Shown one piece after another: positions 45,268 to 55,567 of a stretch of 64,000 nucleotides of DNA. The stretch is from Arthrobacter horti (GTDB lineage Bacteria > Actinomycetota > Actinomycetes > Actinomycetales > Micrococcaceae): positions 1-64,000 of the forward strand of contig NZ_JAVALS010000008.1 in NCBI RefSeq assembly GCF_030731045.1, written 5' to 3'. A program made the translations under genes and the position numbers. The notes below the pieces were generated by a model, which did not search any database, was not told where the DNA came from, and was given only the letters and a program-made list of their open reading frames with translations. Position 1 is the stretch's first letter. Every line of letters starts with the position of its first letter.

Positions 45268-46488
45268 ATGACGTCATCCCGTGAGTCTCATCACGCGCCC
45301 CGCTCCGTCGCCGCGCACGCCGCCGCCGTGGAGGAGCTCCTGAGGCCGGTCGTCGACAGGCTCTCCGGGCACCCGGAGACGGTGCCGCTCTCCGCGGCGC
45401 GTGGCCGGGTCCTGGCCGAGTCCGTCACGGCCCCGCTGGATCTGCCGCCCTTCGACAACTCCCAGATGGACGGGTACGCCGCGCGTTCCGTGGACCTCCC
45501 GGGCACGCTCCGGGTCGGTGCCACCATCGCCGCCGGTCACAGTGATGCCGCGCTCGCCCCCGAACCGTCGCCGGGCACAGCCGCCCCCATCATGACCGGC
45601 GCCATGCTGCCCGCCTGGGCCGACGCCGTCGTGCCCGTGGAAGCCGCGGTCCCGTCCCGCTTCCTGGACGAGGGGGAGGAGATCAGCCTGCCCGCAGCAC
45701 CCGCCGGCCAGTTCGTGCGGACGCGGGGGAGCGACGTCGCACTGGGATCCGGAGCCCTCGAGGCTGGAACGGTCCTCGGCCCATCCCAGATCGCGTTGCT
45801 GGCGGCGCTCGGCGTCGCCCGGGTCTCCGTGCGCCCCCTGCTGAGGGTGGCACTCCTGAGCACGGGGGACGAACTGGTGCCCGTCGGTGAGCCGCTTCCC
45901 ACGGGCCGGATCCATGACTCCAACGGACCCATGCTGACGGCCGCTCTTCGCGAGGCCGGTGCCGGCGTCGTACAGGCCCATACCCAGGAGGACAGCCCCC
46001 AAGGGTTTCGCGACGCCCTGGCCCGGCTGGACGGCGTGGACCTGGTCATCAGCACCGGCGGCGTCAGCCAGGGAGCGTTCGAGGTGGTGAAGCAGGGCCT
46101 CTCCGAGGGGGTCGACTTCGTGTCCGTGGCCATGCAGCCGGGCGGTCCCCAGGCGCTGGGGACGGTACGCATCGCGGGCGCCGACGTGCCGTTCCTCGGG
46201 TTCCCGGGGAACCCCGTCAGCTCCCTGGTGTCCTTCGAGATGTTCCTCCGGCCGCTCCTGGCCGGGACCCGGCCGCGTATCGCCTTGCGGCTGGAAGGAG
46301 CCGCGGACAAGCCTGCGGGGAAACACCAGGTCAGGCGTGGCCGGCTGAACGGGGACCGCGTGACGCTGGTGGGCGGCCCGGGTTCCCACCTGCTGCACGC
46401 GCTGGCCCACTCCGACTGCCTGGTGCACCTGCCGGTGGGACTCGGACACGCTCCGGACGGCACCGAGGTGGAAGTATGGGTCCTATGA
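45268..46488 (+). CDS. moeA: Molybdopterin molybdenumtransferase
   Basis: 406 aa. It inserts molybdate into adenylylated molybdopterin. [14 protein letters not shown] (about 52-65), [33 protein letters not shown] and the SGG-type [11 protein letters not shown] (about 275) are family hallmarks; [20 protein letters not shown] follows. ATG 45268 gives the standard N-terminus. The start of moaC overlaps the stop. Confidence 0.95.
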   Translation: MTSSRESHHAPRSVAAHAAAVEELLRPVVDRLSGHPETVPLSAARGRVLAESVTAPLDLPPFDNSQMDGYAARSVDLPGTLRVGATIAAGHSDAALAPEPSPGTAAPIMTGAMLPAWADAVVPVEAAVPSRFLDEGEEISLPAAPAGQFVRTRGSDVALGSGALEAGTVLGPSQIALLAALGVARVSVRPLLRVALLSTGDELVPVGEPLPTGRIHDSNGPMLTAALREAGAGVVQAHTQEDSPQGFRDALARLDGVDLVISTGGVSQGAFEVVKQGLSEGVDFVSVAMQPGGPQALGTVRIAGADVPFLGFPGNPVSSLVSFEMFLRPLLAGTRPRIALRLEGAADKPAGKHQVRRGRLNGDRVTLVGGPGSHLLHALAHSDCLVHLPVGLGHAPDGTEVEVWVL

Positions 46489-46976
46489 CCGAACCGAGTC
46501 CTTTGACGCCGACAGAGCTCACGCACGTCCGTGCGGACGGCAGCGCCCACATGGTGGATGTCTCCGCCAAGGAGGAGACCACCCGCGTGGCCCGCGCCCA
46601 GGCCGTCCTGACCACCACCCCCGAGGTGCTGCACCTCCTGGGCGAGGGCGGGCTGCCGAAGGGTGACGCGCTCGCCGTCGCTCGCGTGGCCGGGATCATG
46701 GCGGCCAAGAAGACACCGGAGCTCGTGCCGCTCTGCCACCCGTTGCCGCTGGCCAAGGTGACCGTGGACTTCGAACTCGGCGAAGACTCGGTCCGCATCG
46801 AGACACTCGTGAAGACCCGCGGCGTCACGGGGGTGGAGATGGAGGCCCTGACCGCGGCGAGCGTCGCCGCGCTGAGCGTGTATGACATGGTCAAGGCCGT
46901 GGACAAGCACGCCGTCATCTCGGATCTCAAGGTCCTGGCGAAGAGCGGTGGCAAGAGCGGGGACTGGTCGCTGTGA
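46485..46976 (+). CDS. moaC: Cyclic pyranopterin monophosphate synthase
   Basis: 163 aa. It completes conversion of the MoaA product to c[19 protein letters not shown] contains the conserved His and [20 protein letters not shown] the catalytic Lys/Glu region. [12 protein letters not shown] is typical of the N-terminus. ATG 46485 overlaps the moeA stop (ATGA); ATG 46476, with a GGTGGA upstream, is an alternative adding three residues. moaB overlaps its end. Confidence 0.95.
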   Translation: MTEPSPLTPTELTHVRADGSAHMVDVSAKEETTRVARAQAVLTTTPEVLHLLGEGGLPKGDALAVARVAGIMAAKKTPELVPLCHPLPLAKVTVDFELGEDSVRIETLVKTRGVTGVEMEALTAASVAALSVYDMVKAVDKHAVISDLKVLAKSGGKSGDWSL

Positions 46977-47467
46977 GCCACGGGCTGCAAAGGAACCGCG
47001 CCGGCGTCGTCATCGCCTCCACCCGTGCGGCCGCCGGGCTGGCGGAGGACATGACGGGCCCGGTGATCGCCGACTGGTTGCGTGAGCACGGCTTCGAGCC
47101 GGACGAACCGCTCGTGGTGCCCGACGGCGCGGCCGTCGGGGCCGCCCTGCGCGCGCTCCTGCAGGTGGGCTGCGCCGTCGTGCTCACCAGCGGGGGCACC
47201 GGCCTCACGCCGGACGACCTCACCCCGGAGGAGACCCTGCCGCTCCTGGACCGGCCGCTGCCCGGAGTCATGGAGGCGATCCGCGCCGCCGGACTGGCCA
47301 AGACGCCGTTCGCGGCGCTCAGCCGTGGCCACGCCGGGCTGGCCGGGGACTGCCTGCTGGTGAACCTGCCCGGATCCCCCAAGGGTGTGATGGACGGCCT
47401 GGCCGTCCTGGACCCGCTCGTGACCCATATCTGCGCCCAGGCCCAGGGAGAACACCATGACCATTGA
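46973..47467 (+). CDS. moaB: MogA/MoaB-family molybdopterin adenylyltransferase
   Basis: 164 aa. The [11 protein letters not shown] motif (about 70-80) binds the molybdopterin phosphate, and [15 protein letters not shown] (about 128) is the second signature. It adenylates MPT before metal insertion by MoeA. The GTG at 46973 overlaps the moaC stop. The last residues (QGEHHDH) overlap the moaE start by 11 nt, a tight coupling. Confidence 0.93.
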   Translation: MSHGLQRNRAGVVIASTRAAAGLAEDMTGPVIADWLREHGFEPDEPLVVPDGAAVGAALRALLQVGCAVVLTSGGTGLTPDDLTPEETLPLLDRPLPGVMEAIRAAGLAKTPFAALSRGHAGLAGDCLLVNLPGSPKGVMDGLAVLDPLVTHICAQAQGEHHDH

Positions 47468-47918
47468 CAACGAATCGGTGGCGGACGCATCGGCCGGCCA
47501 CGCCACCGTCCTCTTCGCCGAGCTGAGCGCTGAGGCGATCTCAGCGGACGCCGCGCTCGCCGCCGTGTCCAACGCCCATGCCGGGGCGGTGGTGACGTTC
47601 TGCGGCGTGGTCCGGGACCACGACGGCGGCAAGTCCGTGGACCGGCTCGCCTACAGCGCCCACCCGAGCGCGCAGGCGGCGTTGGAGACGATCGTCGACG
47701 AACTCGGTGCCTCCCACGGCACGGCGGCCGTCTGGGTCTCCCACCGGGTGGGAGACCTGGCCATCGGAGATGCGGCCCTCGTGTGTGCGGTGGCCACGGC
47801 ACACCGCCGCGAGGCGTTCGAGCTGTGCTCCGCCATCGTGGAACGGGTCAAGGCCGAGGTCCCGATCTGGAAGGAGCAGTTCTTCACGGACGGCACTGTC
47901 GAGTGGGTGGGGATCTGA
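47457..47918 (+). CDS. moaE: Molybdopterin synthase catalytic subunit
   Basis: 153 aa. It converts cPMP to molybdopterin with thiocarboxylated MoaD. Conserved elements are GAVVTFCGVVRDHDGGKSV (about 42-60), WVSHRVGDLAIGDAAL and the catalytic Lys in VERVKAEVPIWKEQFF (KEQ near residue 140). Last gene of the moeA-moaC-moaB-moaE run. The AlkD-like gene starts 4 nt after the stop. Confidence 0.95.
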   Translation: MTIDNESVADASAGHATVLFAELSAEAISADAALAAVSNAHAGAVVTFCGVVRDHDGGKSVDRLAYSAHPSAQAALETIVDELGASHGTAAVWVSHRVGDLAIGDAALVCAVATAHRREAFELCSAIVERVKAEVPIWKEQFFTDGTVEWVGI

Positions 47919-47922
47919 CGGG

Positions 47923-48627
47923 ATGACCGGGGACCAGCCCATTGCCGTGCAGGAGATCCTCGCCGAGCTGGCTTCTCTGGAGGACCCCAGGGTGCGGGAG
48001 ATCAACGAACGTCACGGAGACGACCACGGGGTGAACCTGAGCCGGCTCCGGGCCGTCGCCAAGAGGCTCAAGGTCCAGCAGCTGCTCGCCCGGGAGCTCT
48101 GGGCGAGCGGCGACACGGCCGCGCGCCTGCTCTCACTCCTCATCTGCCGTCCCAAGGACTTCACGGCGCAGGAGCTGGACGCGATGATCCGGGTGGGAAG
48201 GTCCCCCAAGGTCCTGGACTGGCTGGTGAACTACGTGGTCAAGAAGAGTCCGCACGCGGACGAACTGCGGACCGCCTGGTTCTCCGACGCGGACCCCGTG
48301 GTCGCCGCCGCGGGCTGGGCCCTGACCAGTGCTCGTGTGGTGACCAGTGCCCGGGTGGTCAAGGACCTTGCCGGTCTGGACCTGGACGGGCTCCTGGACC
48401 GGATCGAGAGCGACATGAAGGCTGCCCCGGAGCGCCTGCAATGGGCCATGAACGACTGCCTGGCGCAGATCGGTATCCACCACGCGGCCTTGCGGGACCG
48501 GGCCCTGTCCATCGGAGAACGCCTGGAGGTCCTGAAGGATTACCCGACCCCGCCGGGCTGCACCTCACCCTACGCGCCGCTCTGGATCGCCGAGATGGTC
48601 CGCCGCCAGGAGGAAGCAACCCGCTGA
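47923..48627 (+). CDS. DNA alkylation repair (AlkD-like HEAT-repeat) protein
   Basis: 234 aa, mostly helical. ERHGDDHGVNLSRLRAVAKR, ELWASGDTAARLLSLLI and the tandem helices about 80-200 resemble AlkD-type HEAT-repeat glycosylases that remove 3- and 7-alkylpurines. Catalytic assignment is uncertain because many homologues bind DNA without known activity. It follows moaE by 4 nt and may be co-transcribed with the Mo-cofactor genes, with no obvious functional link. Confidence 0.75.
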   Translation: MTGDQPIAVQEILAELASLEDPRVREINERHGDDHGVNLSRLRAVAKRLKVQQLLARELWASGDTAARLLSLLICRPKDFTAQELDAMIRVGRSPKVLDWLVNYVVKKSPHADELRTAWFSDADPVVAAAGWALTSARVVTSARVVKDLAGLDLDGLLDRIESDMKAAPERLQWAMNDCLAQIGIHHAALRDRALSIGERLEVLKDYPTPPGCTSPYAPLWIAEMVRRQEEATR

Positions 48628-48658
48628 CGCCGTTTTCCGTGGCCGGACCGCACGCCGA

Positions 48659-48664
48659 TACCCT
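48659..48664 (+). promoter_or_regulatory. -10 element of dapB (leaderless layout)
   Basis: TACCCT, then 6 nt, then ATG 48671; no ribosome site in between. Confidence 0.5.
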
Positions 48665-48670
48665 TGGACC

Positions 48671-49423
48671 ATGAGCATGAAAGTGGCAGTGGTCGGCGCG
48701 GGCGGGCGCATGGGCGGCGAAGCCGTGAAGGCGGTGAACGCGGCCGCGGACATGGAACTCGTGGCGCAGCTGCGCCGTGACGACCCCCTGGAGAGCATTC
48801 TCGACGCCGGTGCCACCCACGTGGTGGACCTGAGCGTCCCGGACGCCACCGAGCGCAATGTGCGCTTCGCCGTCGCGCATGGCCTGCACGCCGTGGTGGG
48901 CACCACCGGCTGGTCCGCGGAGAAGCTGGAGTCGCTGCGTGAGCTGCTGGCCACCACCCCGGGCGTCGGTGTCCTGATCGCCCCGAACTTCGCTCTCGGC
49001 TCCGTCCTGGCCAGTGCGTTCGCCGCCAAGGCGTCCCGTTATTTCGAGTCCGTGGAGATCGTGGAACTGCATCACCCGGACAAGGTCGATGCTCCGTCCG
49101 GTACCGCCGCCCGCACTGCCGAACTGATCGGCGCCGCCCGTGAGGAAGCCGGAGTCCCGGCCAGCCCGGACGCCACGCAGAGCGATCCGCTCGGCGCACG
49201 CGGCGCCGTCGTCGATGGAGTCCATGTGCACAGCGTCCGCCTGCGTGGTCTCGTCGCCCACCAGGAGGTCCTCCTCGGAGGTCCCGGCGAGCAGCTCACC
49301 CTCCGCCACGACTCCTATGACCGCGCCTCCTTCATGCCCGGCGTGCTCCTGGGCCTCCGCGAGGTGTCCACCCGTCCGGGCCTGACCCACGGTCTGGACG
49401 GCTACCTGGATCTGGGCCTCTGA
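48671..49423 (+). CDS. dapB: 4-hydroxy-tetrahydrodipicolinate reductase
   Basis: 250 aa, typical of the actinobacterial enzyme. NAD(P)H-binding loop VVGAGGRMGGEAVKAV at the N-terminus; the catalytic motif ELHHPDKVDAPSGTAARTAE (about 133) supplies His and Lys. It makes tetrahydrodipicolinate for lysine and diaminopimelate. With dapA 0.5 kb downstream and dapF at 62919, three of the pathway genes lie here. Confidence 0.96.
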   Translation: MSMKVAVVGAGGRMGGEAVKAVNAAADMELVAQLRRDDPLESILDAGATHVVDLSVPDATERNVRFAVAHGLHAVVGTTGWSAEKLESLRELLATTPGVGVLIAPNFALGSVLASAFAAKASRYFESVEIVELHHPDKVDAPSGTAARTAELIGAAREEAGVPASPDATQSDPLGARGAVVDGVHVHSVRLRGLVAHQEVLLGGPGEQLTLRHDSYDRASFMPGVLLGLREVSTRPGLTHGLDGYLDLGL

Positions 49424-49884
49424 TGGGGGAGTTCTGGGTCCGCAACCGCACCAAGATCTGGGTGGGGGCCATCTCGCTCCTGCTGGTCTTCTACCTGGTG
49501 GTCACCTTCGAGCGAGCCGTGCTCCTGCTCGGCGATCCGAACCCGATGGCGAAGGCCATGGGTGCCGGGTACCTCCTGCTGCCCGTGGTGGGCGCCTGGG
49601 CGCTCGTGCGCGAGCTTCTGTTCGGCTCCCGCACGGAGAAGATGGCCAGGATCCTGGAGGACGAGGGCGGCCTGCCGCCGGACAACCTCCCACGGACCCC
49701 GGGCGGACGGATCGTCCGCGAGGCGGCCGACGCGGAGTTCGTGAAGTACCAGCGAGAAGCGGAGGCGGCGCCGGAGGACTGGCGCAGCTGGTTCCGTCTG
49801 AGCTGCGCGTACGACGCCGCGGGCGACCGCCGTCGGGCCCGGGCGGCCATGAGGGACGCGGTGGGCCTCTTCCGCAAGGCGTGA
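49423..49884 (+). CDS. Membrane protein with C-terminal TPR-like helices
   Basis: 153 aa. Two membrane helices (ISLLLVFYLVVTF and GYLLLPVVGAWALVREL) in the first 70 residues, then a soluble helical part: DWRSWFRLSCAYDAAGDRRRARAAMRDA looks like one tetratricopeptide repeat. The ATG overlaps the dapB stop (TGATG), so it is coupled to dapB. The same small gene between dapB and dapA is seen in Micrococcaceae by my recollection. Function unknown. Confidence 0.8.
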   Translation: MGEFWVRNRTKIWVGAISLLLVFYLVVTFERAVLLLGDPNPMAKAMGAGYLLLPVVGAWALVRELLFGSRTEKMARILEDEGGLPPDNLPRTPGGRIVREAADAEFVKYQREAEAAPEDWRSWFRLSCAYDAAGDRRRARAAMRDAVGLFRKA

Positions 49885-49941
49885 GCGCGCCGCCGCGTCC
49901 CGTCATACGGGCCGTGTTTCTGTGCACCTGCCGATTCGGGA

Positions 49942-49947
49942 TAATCT
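49942..49947 (+). promoter_or_regulatory. -10 element of dapA (leaderless layout)
   Basis: TAATCT in GATAATCTACTGACATG, 6 nt before ATG 49954. No ribosome site follows the hexamer. Confidence 0.55.
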
Positions 49948-49953
49948 ACTGAC

Positions 49954-50862
49954 ATGGCTGTTTCTGGTACACACACCCCCCGCCTCGGAACTCTTCTGAC
50001 CGCCATGGTCACCCCGTTCACCGACGACGGCGTGGTGGATTACCAGAAAGCCGCCGAACTCGCCGAGCACCTGGTGAACGGCGGCTGCGACGGCCTGGTG
50101 GTCACCGGCACCACGGGTGAGACCTCGACGCTGACGGACGAGGAGAACCTCGGCATGTTCCGCGCCGTCAAGGAGGCAGTGGGGGACCGTGCCGCGATCA
50201 TCGCCGGCACCGGCACCAATGACACCGCGCACTCGATCCAGCTCTCCCGCCGCGCCGCCGAGCTCGGTGTGGACGGCCTGCTGATCGTCACCCCGTACTA
50301 CAACAAGCCGAGCCAGGCCGGTGTGAAGGCCCACTTCGAGGCCGTGGCCGGCTCCACCGAGCTCCCGGTCATGCTCTACGACATCCCGGGCCGCTCCTCC
50401 GTGGAGATCGCGCCGGAGACCATGATCCGCCTGGCCGAGCACCCCAACATCGTGGCCGTCAAGGACGCCAAGGCCGACTTCGCCAAGGCCACCCGCGTCA
50501 TGCGGGAGACGGACCTGGTCTTCTACTCGGGTGACGACGGCCTCACCCTGGAGTGGATGGCCCTCGGCGCCGTCGGACTCGTGGGTGTGACCACCCACGT
50601 CGCCACCGCCAAGTTCCGCGCGCTGATCGACGCCGTGAACGCCAACGACCTGGCCACCGCCCGCGCTCTGAACTTCGAGCTCGAGCCCGTGGTCCGTGCC
50701 ACCATGACCCGCGCCCAGGGCGCCGTGGCGGCAAAGCAGATTCTTCAGTGGCAGAACGTCCTGCCCAACTCGCGTGTCCGGCTGCCGCTCGTGCAGCTGG
50801 ATGACGCGGAGCAGACCATCATTCGTGAAGACTTGGCGGAGGCCGCATGGGTCCTGGGCTAG
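49954..50862 (+). CDS. dapA: 4-hydroxy-tetrahydrodipicolinate synthase
   Basis: 302 aa aldolase condensing pyruvate with aspartate semialdehyde. GTTGETSTLTDEE (about 50), catalytic Tyr in MLYDIPGRSSVEI (about 145) and Schiff-base Lys in IVAVKDAKADF (about 172) are visible. Length is standard. The rnj gene follows after 44 bp, matching the order dapA-rnj in M. tuberculosis (Rv2753c/Rv2752c). Confidence 0.97.
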   Translation: MAVSGTHTPRLGTLLTAMVTPFTDDGVVDYQKAAELAEHLVNGGCDGLVVTGTTGETSTLTDEENLGMFRAVKEAVGDRAAIIAGTGTNDTAHSIQLSRRAAELGVDGLLIVTPYYNKPSQAGVKAHFEAVAGSTELPVMLYDIPGRSSVEIAPETMIRLAEHPNIVAVKDAKADFAKATRVMRETDLVFYSGDDGLTLEWMALGAVGLVGVTTHVATAKFRALIDAVNANDLATARALNFELEPVVRATMTRAQGAVAAKQILQWQNVLPNSRVRLPLVQLDDAEQTIIREDLAEAAWVLG

Positions 50863-50906
50863 AACATCCCGGAACCTGCGTGGCTGCCGCCGGAAAGTAG
50901 CCTGAC

Positions 50907-52598
50907 ATGACCCAACTCGCGTTCCCGCACCTCACCACGCCTCCGGCCCTGCCGAAGGACACCCTCCGGATCGTGCCGCTCGGCGGCCTGGGTGAGGTGG
51001 GGCGCAACATGGCCGTGTTCGAGATCGGCGGCAAGCTGCTGATCGTCGACTGCGGCGTGCTCTTCCCCGAGGAGACCCAGCCCGGCGTGGACCTGATCCT
51101 GCCGGACTTCAGCTACATCGAAGACCGCCTGGATGACGTCCTGGCCGTGGTGCTGACCCATGGTCACGAGGACCACATCGGTGCCGTGCCGTACCTGCTG
51201 CGGCGGCGCGCCGACATCCCCCTGGTGGGTTCCCAGCTGACGCTCGCCCTGGTGGAGGCCAAGCTGGTGGAGCACCGTATCCGCCCGTACACCATGGTGG
51301 TGGAAGAGGGCCAGGTGGAGCAGTTCGGCCCGTTCAACTGCGAATTCGTGGCGGTGAACCACTCCATCCCGGACGCCCTGGCCGTGTTCATCCGCACCGC
51401 CGGCGGCACCGTGCTGCACACCGGCGACTTCAAGATGGACCAGCTGCCGATGGACGGCCGCATCACGGACCTCCGCCACTTCGCCCGCCTGGGCGAGGAG
51501 GGCGTGGACCTGTTCATGTCCGACTCGACGAACGCCGAAGTCCCCGGTTTCACCACCGCGGAGAAGGAGATCGGCCCCACCCTGGACCGCGTCTTCGGCC
51601 AGGCCGAGAAGCGCATCATCGTGGCCTCCTTCTCCTCTCATGTGCACCGCGTGCAGCAGGTGCTCGACGCCGCGAAGAAGCACGGGCGTTCCGTGGCCTT
51701 CGTGGGGCGTTCCATGGTGCGCAACATGCAGATCGCCGCGAAGCTCGGCTACCTCGAGGTGCCGGACGGCATCCTGGTGGACCTCAAGAACATCGACAAG
51801 TTCGCGGACAACAAGATCGTGCTCATGTCCACCGGTTCCCAGGGCGAGCCGATGGCCGCACTGTCCCGCATGGCCAATGGCGACCACCGCGTCGCCGTGG
51901 GTCAGGGGGACACCGTGATCCTGGCCTCCAGCCTCATCCCGGGCAATGAGAACTCCGTGTTCCGTATCATCAACGGCCTGCTCAAGCTGGGCGCGAACGT
52001 GATCCATAAGGGCAACGCGAAGGTGCACGTCTCCGGCCACGCGGCCGCGGGTGAACTTCTGTACTGCTACAACATCCTCGAACCGGTCAACGCCATGCCC
52101 GTGCACGGCGAGACCCGTCACCTGATCGCCAACGGGAAGATCGCCGAGGAGTCCGGCGTCCCGACGGAGAACATCGTCCTGGCGGACAACGGGACCGTGG
52201 TGGACCTGCACGACGGCCTCGCCAACATCGTGGGCCAGGTGGAGGTCGGCTTCGTCTACGTGGACGGCTCCAGTGTCGGCGAGATCACCGATGCGGACCT
52301 CAAGGACCGCCGCGTCCTGGGTGATGAGGGCTTCATCTCCATCATCACCGTGATCAACCGCACCACGGGCAAGATCGTCTCCGGCCCCGAGATCCACGCC
52401 CGCGGCGTGGCCGAGGGCGACGACGTGTTCCAGGAGATCATCCCCAAGATCAACGCCGCCCTGGAAGAGGCCGTCGCGGACCGCAAGGACCACACCACGC
52501 ACCAGCTCCAGCAGGTGGTGCGCCGCGTGATCGGCACCTGGGTGAACCGCAAGCTGCGCCGGCGCCCCATGATCATCCCGGTGGTCCTGGAGGCCTGA
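50907..52598 (+). CDS. rnj: Ribonuclease J
   Basis: 563 aa metallo-beta-lactamase/beta-CASP nuclease acting in mRNA decay and rRNA maturation with both endo- and 5'-exonuclease activity. Zinc motif HGHEDHIGAVPYL (about 75), GDFKMDQ, SHVHRVQQVLDAA (beta-CASP) and the C-terminal HVSGHAAAGEL are intact. TAGCCT lies only 3 nt before the ATG, too close for a leaderless promoter, so the promoter is not assigned. Confidence 0.96.
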   Translation: MTQLAFPHLTTPPALPKDTLRIVPLGGLGEVGRNMAVFEIGGKLLIVDCGVLFPEETQPGVDLILPDFSYIEDRLDDVLAVVLTHGHEDHIGAVPYLLRRRADIPLVGSQLTLALVEAKLVEHRIRPYTMVVEEGQVEQFGPFNCEFVAVNHSIPDALAVFIRTAGGTVLHTGDFKMDQLPMDGRITDLRHFARLGEEGVDLFMSDSTNAEVPGFTTAEKEIGPTLDRVFGQAEKRIIVASFSSHVHRVQQVLDAAKKHGRSVAFVGRSMVRNMQIAAKLGYLEVPDGILVDLKNIDKFADNKIVLMSTGSQGEPMAALSRMANGDHRVAVGQGDTVILASSLIPGNENSVFRIINGLLKLGANVIHKGNAKVHVSGHAAAGELLYCYNILEPVNAMPVHGETRHLIANGKIAEESGVPTENIVLADNGTVVDLHDGLANIVGQVEVGFVYVDGSSVGEITDADLKDRRVLGDEGFISIITVINRTTGKIVSGPEIHARGVAEGDDVFQEIIPKINAALEEAVADRKDHTTHQLQQVVRRVIGTWVNRKLRRRPMIIPVVLEA

Positions 52599-52665
52599 GC
52601 CAGCCGCGACGGAGGGCCTCGGAGCATGTGGGGAGGATGTCCACTGTTCCGGGGCCTTCCTGCGT

Positions 52666-52671
52666 TAGCGT
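52666..52671 (+). promoter_or_regulatory. -10 element of ftsK (leaderless layout)
   Basis: TAGCGT, then AGGAGT, then ATG 52678. The hexamer position suits a leaderless start, though the AGGAG within the gap could instead be a close ribosome site. Confidence 0.45.
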
Positions 52672-52677
52672 AGGAGT

Positions 52678-55557
52678 ATGGCGACTCGTACCCCCTCCGC
52701 GCCTAAAGGCACCACGAAGAGCAGAAGCGGAAGCTCCACCGGCCGGACCGGCACCGGGCGGAGCGCCTCTTCCAAGGCTGCGCCCGCCCGGCACCAGAGT
52801 GCGGGAAGCGGTGACCAGCCGTGGCTGATCCGTGCCCTGGCGAGCGCCTACCTGGGCCTCGCCCACGGCGCCGGAGCCGGAATCCGCCGCATCGGCCGCG
52901 ATGTGAGCGGCATGGATCCGGGCATCCGGCGCGACGGCGCGGCCCTGTTCAATCTGCTGCTGGCCGTCTTCATCGCCACCTTCGCCTGGTGGGGCCTGAA
53001 CGGTGCGCTGCCCGCACTGGTCGCCTCCGTGGTCAACGGCACCTTCGGATGGATGACCTACCTCCTGCCGCTCATGCTGGCCACGTGCGGGATCCGGCTC
53101 TTCCGTCATCCGGAGGACACTCGGAGCAACAACCGCATCGGCATCGGCTTCATCATCATGACGATCGCCGGCTGTGGGCTCGCCCATGTCATCGGTGGCC
53201 AGCCCAGCCCGTTCGACGGCTTCGAGGGGGTGCGCAGGGCAGGCGGCATGGTGGGCTTCCTGGTGGGCTCGCCTCTGGCCGCCGTGCACCCGGCCGTCCC
53301 GATGGTGCTGTACACGTTCCTGGCCTTCACCTCGGTCCTGGTGGTCACCGCGACCCCCTTCACGGCGATCCCGCGCCGCATCCGTGAGGCGTACGAGCAC
53401 CTCATGGGCATGGACCTGGAACGGGAGCCCGTGGACGGCCACGACCGCAGCTACCTCTACGAGCACGACCCGAAGCCGGCCAAGGCGCCCCGGAAGCGCC
53501 GCCTCTTCGGCAAGGACGCGGACGCCGCGGAGAAGAGCGTGGACGGCTATGCGGGCGATGAGGCCTTCGAGCACGCGGTGGTCGACGACGACGATGCTGC
53601 AGGCGCCGTGCGCAAGCCTTCCGTCCCGGCCGTGCCGGCCGGTGTCCGCCGCCCCACGCAGTCGGAGATGGCCCGCGAACGGATCAAGGAGCGCCAGGGC
53701 CTCGGGGCCGGGCAGAGCCAGGATGACACTGCCACGCAGGCCATCCCGGCCGTCACCCCCACCACCGTCTTCGCCGCACCGGTGCCCGAGGAGCCTGCTC
53801 AGAAGGCCCCCATTCCGGCACCGATCCCGCAGCGGACAGAACAGCTGTCCCTCGCCGGGGACGTCACGTACACCCTGCCCAATGCCGATGCGCTGGTGGC
53901 CGGCACCGTGCCGAGGGAACGCACGGAGGCCAACGACGCCGTCGTCGCCGCCCTGACCGACACCCTGAACCAGTTCAACGTCGACGCCGCCGTGACCGGC
54001 TTCAGCCGCGGTCCCACCGTGACGCGCTACGAGATCGAGCTCGCCCCGGGCACCAAGGTGGAGCGGGTCACCGCGCTGTCGAAGAACATCGCCTACGCCG
54101 TGGCCAGCTCCGATGTGCGCATCCTCAGCCCCATCCCGGGCAAGAGTGCCATCGGCATCGAGATCCCCAACACGGACCGTGAGACCGTCTCTCTGGGAGA
54201 CGTCCTCCGCAGCCAGAACGCCCGCCGCACCGAACACCCCATGGTGATGGGCGTCGGGAAGGACGTGGAGGGCGGGTTCGTGGTGGCCAACCTGGCGAAG
54301 ATGCCTCACCTGCTCGTGGCCGGTGCCACGGGTGCCGGCAAGTCGTCCTTCGTGAACTCGATGATCACCTCCATCCTCATGCGGTCCACCCCGGACGAGG
54401 TCCGCATGGTCATGGTGGACCCCAAGCGCGTGGAACTCACCGCCTACGAGGGCGTGCCGCACCTGATCACGCCGATCATCACCAACCCGAAGAAGGCCGC
54501 CGAGGCCCTCCAGTGGGTGGTCCGCGAGATGGACGCCCGCTATGACGATCTGGCGAACTACGGTTTCAAGCACATCGACGACTTCAACAAGGCGGTCCGC
54601 GCGGGCAAGGTCGTCCCGCCGCCGGACTCCAAACGGGTCATCAAGCCGTACCCGTACCTGCTGGTGATCGTGGACGAGCTCGCGGACCTCATGATGGTGG
54701 CCCCGCGCGACGTCGAGGACTCGATCGTCCGCATCACCCAGCTGGCCCGCGCCGCCGGCATCCACCTGGTACTGGCCACCCAGCGCCCGTCCGTGGACGT
54801 GGTCACGGGCCTCATCAAGGCCAATGTCCCGTCCCGTATGGCCTTCGCCACCTCCTCCGTCACGGACTCCCGCGTGGTCCTGGACCAGCCGGGTGCGGAG
54901 AAGCTCATCGGCCAGGGTGACGCCCTGTTCCTGCCGATGGGCGCCTCCAAGCCGATGCGTGTCCAGGGCGCCTGGGTCAGCGAGTCGGAGATCCACAAGG
55001 TCGTGGAGCACGTCAAGGGGCAGCTGTCCGTCACGTACCGCGACGATGTGGCCGCGGAGGCTCCCAAGAAGCAGATCGACGACGACATCGGGGACGACCT
55101 GGACCTGCTCCTGCAGGCCACCGAACTCGTGGTCACCACGCAGTTCGGCTCCACGTCCATGCTGCAGCGCAAGCTGCGCGTGGGCTTCGCCAAGGCCGGC
55201 CGGCTCATGGACCTCATGGAGTCCCGTGGCGTCGTCGGGCCGTCTGAGGGCTCCAAAGCCCGTGACGTCCTGGTCAAGCCGGATGACCTGGCCGCCGTGC
55301 TGGCCACCATCCGCGGCGACGACGCGCAGTCCGTTCCGGACAGCAGCGCTCAGGCCCTGGCGGACAACGCCAACGCGAACCACCAGATGGGGGACTACGG
55401 GGTGGACCTCGTCCAGCAGGACCTGGACAACCGCACGCAGGCGGTGGACTACGGGGTGGACCTCGTCCAGCAGGACCTGGACAACCGCACGCAGGCGGTG
55501 GACTACGGCGATGACGACGACGGCGGCGAGGACGCCTGGCAGCTGACCGGGCGGTAG
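52678..55557 (+). CDS. ftsK: DNA translocase FtsK/SpoIIIE
   Basis: 959 aa. Four N-terminal membrane helices (about 80-240), a disordered linker, then the motor: beta-domain [17 protein letters not shown] (about 445), Walker [15 protein letters not shown] (about 547), Walker [15 protein letters not shown], and a gamma winged-helix domain ([20 protein letters not shown]) that reads polar KOPS-like sites. It pumps chromosome ends away from the closing septum. After the gamma domain a short tail holds an 18-aa tandem duplication and an acidic DDDDGGED run. Confidence 0.96.
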   Translation: MATRTPSAPKGTTKSRSGSSTGRTGTGRSASSKAAPARHQSAGSGDQPWLIRALASAYLGLAHGAGAGIRRIGRDVSGMDPGIRRDGAALFNLLLAVFIATFAWWGLNGALPALVASVVNGTFGWMTYLLPLMLATCGIRLFRHPEDTRSNNRIGIGFIIMTIAGCGLAHVIGGQPSPFDGFEGVRRAGGMVGFLVGSPLAAVHPAVPMVLYTFLAFTSVLVVTATPFTAIPRRIREAYEHLMGMDLEREPVDGHDRSYLYEHDPKPAKAPRKRRLFGKDADAAEKSVDGYAGDEAFEHAVVDDDDAAGAVRKPSVPAVPAGVRRPTQSEMARERIKERQGLGAGQSQDDTATQAIPAVTPTTVFAAPVPEEPAQKAPIPAPIPQRTEQLSLAGDVTYTLPNADALVAGTVPRERTEANDAVVAALTDTLNQFNVDAAVTGFSRGPTVTRYEIELAPGTKVERVTALSKNIAYAVASSDVRILSPIPGKSAIGIEIPNTDRETVSLGDVLRSQNARRTEHPMVMGVGKDVEGGFVVANLAKMPHLLVAGATGAGKSSFVNSMITSILMRSTPDEVRMVMVDPKRVELTAYEGVPHLITPIITNPKKAAEALQWVVREMDARYDDLANYGFKHIDDFNKAVRAGKVVPPPDSKRVIKPYPYLLVIVDELADLMMVAPRDVEDSIVRITQLARAAGIHLVLATQRPSVDVVTGLIKANVPSRMAFATSSVTDSRVVLDQPGAEKLIGQGDALFLPMGASKPMRVQGAWVSESEIHKVVEHVKGQLSVTYRDDVAAEAPKKQIDDDIGDDLDLLLQATELVVTTQFGSTSMLQRKLRVGFAKAGRLMDLMESRGVVGPSEGSKARDVLVKPDDLAAVLATIRGDDAQSVPDSSAQALADNANANHQMGDYGVDLVQQDLDNRTQAVDYGVDLVQQDLDNRTQAVDYGDDDDGGEDAWQLTGR
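55393..55500 (+). repeat. 54-bp perfect tandem duplication in the ftsK tail
   Basis: Units 55393-55446 and 55447-55500 are identical; a third copy begins and diverges at 55501. Each encodes [18 protein letters not shown], so the frame is kept. Confidence 0.95.
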
Positions 55558-55560
55558 CCT
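55555..55560 (+). promoter_or_regulatory. -10 element of pgsA (leaderless layout)
   Basis: TAGCCT begins with the ftsK stop codon and ends 7 nt before the pgsA GTG at 55568. TGGGAGG in the gap is a potential close ribosome site. Confidence 0.4.
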
Positions 55561-55567
55561 TGGGAGG

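Noticed and set aside
50896-50901. TAGCCT as a leaderless -10 for rnj
   Set aside because: Only 3 nt separate it from the ATG, too short for the -10 to +1 distance.
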